Shown here piece after piece: positions 7,049-7,310 of a stretch of 7,310 bases of DNA. The position numbers were made by a program, and so were the translations under genes. The notes beneath the pieces were generated by a model. That model saw only the letters and a program-made list of their open reading frames with translations. It made no database searches and was not told the DNA's origin. Source of the DNA: JAQVXR01 sp050945755 (GTDB lineage: Bacteria > Bacillota > Dehalobacteriia > Dehalobacteriales > Dehalobacteriaceae); NCBI GenBank assembly GCA_050945755.1, contig JBMNTN010000081.1, positions 1 through 7,310 on the forward strand. Reading direction: 5' to 3'. Each line of letters opens with the position of its first letter. Position 1 is the first letter of the stretch.

Positions 7049-7075
7049 AAAGGATAATAGTGCTTTGGAGCGAAT
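7049..7075 (+). promoter_or_regulatory. Candidate sigma-H promoter upstream of fabZ
   Basis: AAAGGATAA (7049-7057), 11 bases, then AGCGAAT (7069-7075) fits the Bacillus sigma-H consensus RNAGGAWWW, 11-12 bases, RNNGAAT at every defined position. It lies in the only sizeable gap between murJ and fabZ and points at fabZ. Transcription would begin near 7082. No good sigma-A promoter was found in this gap. Confidence 0.55.
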
Positions 7076-7086
7076 TATAGAATTTG

Positions 7087-7110
7087 GGTTTTCGTATACA
7101 TTTGAAAACC
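7087..7110 (+). promoter_or_regulatory. Perfect 7-base inverted repeat between candidate promoter and fabZ
   Basis: GGTTTTC (7087-7093) and GAAAACC (7104-7110) are exact reverse complements separated by 10 bases. The dyad sits just after the predicted start of transcription and six bases before the fabZ ribosome site. It could be a repressor operator or an RNA hairpin affecting translation. No T run follows, so it is not an intrinsic terminator. It does not look like the FapR operator (TTAGTACC-type arms). Confidence 0.45.
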
Positions 7111-7116
7111 ATGTTT

Positions 7117-7123
7117 GAGGTGA
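7117..7123 (+). promoter_or_regulatory. Ribosome binding site deciding the fabZ TTG start
   Basis: GAGGTGA lies five bases before TTG 7129. In-frame ATG 7111 and GTG 7120 lie at or before this site and lack one of their own. Confidence 0.75.
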
Positions 7124-7128
7124 AAGAT

Positions 7129-7310
7129 TTGTTAGATATAAATGAGATTAAAAAAATTTTACCCCACCGCTATCCCTTTTTGTTAGTGGACAAGATCCTG
7201 GAGTTGGAAGAGGGACGGCGGATTGTTGGACAGAAAAATGTAACTGCCAACGAACACTTTTTTGAAGGCCATTTCCCCGGTTATCCGGTGATGCCGGGGG
7301 TATTGATTGT
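7129..7310 (+). CDS. fabZ: 3-hydroxyacyl-[ACP] dehydratase FabZ, 5' part
   Basis: FabZ removes water from 3-hydroxyacyl-ACP to give trans-2-enoyl-ACP in type II fatty acid synthesis in the cytoplasm. The first 60 residues, from TTG 7129, are visible and the gene runs off the window, so somewhat more than half of a usual 140-150 residue protein is missing. Diagnostic segments are ILPHRYPFLLVDKI (10-23), NVTANEHFFEGHFPGYPVMP (37-56) with the catalytic His48 of GHFP, and GVLIV. The catalytic Glu lies downstream, out of view. The TTG start gives the N-terminus MLDINEIKKILPHRYPF, matching Firmicute FabZ proteins; an ATG at 7111 would add six residues but lacks a ribosome site. It lies 95 bases after murJ, with its own candidate sigma-H promoter and a dyad between. 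What follows it would help show whether it belongs to a fatty-acid or envelope-lipid cluster. Confidence 0.95.
   Translation, partial: MLDINEIKKILPHRYPFLLVDKILELEEGRRIVGQKNVTANEHFFEGHFPGYPVMPGVLI

Noticed and set aside
1..7310. CRISPR arrays, tRNA or rRNA genes, insertion sequences, riboswitches
   Set aside because: No direct-repeat array, cloverleaf, transposase, terminal repeats or recognisable riboswitch core was seen on either strand.

Overview
All genes in this window lie on the + strand and are packed tightly: seven coding regions, the first and last cut by the window edges, and no intergenic stretch longer than about 130 bases. The content suggests an endospore-forming or related Firmicute of the class Clostridia. 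The evidence is a Gram-positive style split tyrosine-kinase system with a PHP-type phosphatase, a DUF5693 protein next to CsaB (the pyruvyl transferase tied to SLH-domain surface proteins), strong AGGAGG-like ribosome binding sites, and TTG as a start codon. The genus cannot be fixed from the sequence alone.

Layout. (1) Bases 1-2202 are the end of a surface-polysaccharide regulatory operon: a Wzz-like chain-length protein (3' part only), the BY-type tyrosine kinase CpsD/YwqD and its phosphatase CpsB/YwqE, 12-27 bases apart. (2) Bases 2203-2333 are a junction with a weak candidate terminator, then a good sigma-A type extended -10 promoter (TTGTGA, 17 bases, TACAAT). (3) Bases 2334-7033 hold a second unit: a DUF5693 membrane protein of unknown function, csaB and a MurJ-family flippase. 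No convincing promoter or terminator separates them. (4) Bases 7034-7128 carry a full match to the sigma-H promoter consensus and a 7+7 base dyad, then the start of fabZ (TTG start), which runs off the end.

How they fit together. The first unit controls chain length and export of a capsule or exopolysaccharide by cyclic tyrosine phosphorylation. The second unit looks like a module for a pyruvylated cell-wall polymer: CsaB adds ketal-linked pyruvate to a lipid-linked precursor in the cytoplasm, the MurJ-family protein could flip a polyprenyl-linked substrate, and the DUF5693 protein has a large predicted exocytoplasmic domain and polar exocytoplasmic loops. Its role is unknown. FabZ belongs to fatty acid synthesis and probably has its own regulation.

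The points most worth following are the DUF5693-csaB-murJ unit and its uncharacterised membrane protein, the altered arginine positions in MurJ, and the sigma-H-like promoter plus dyad in front of fabZ.
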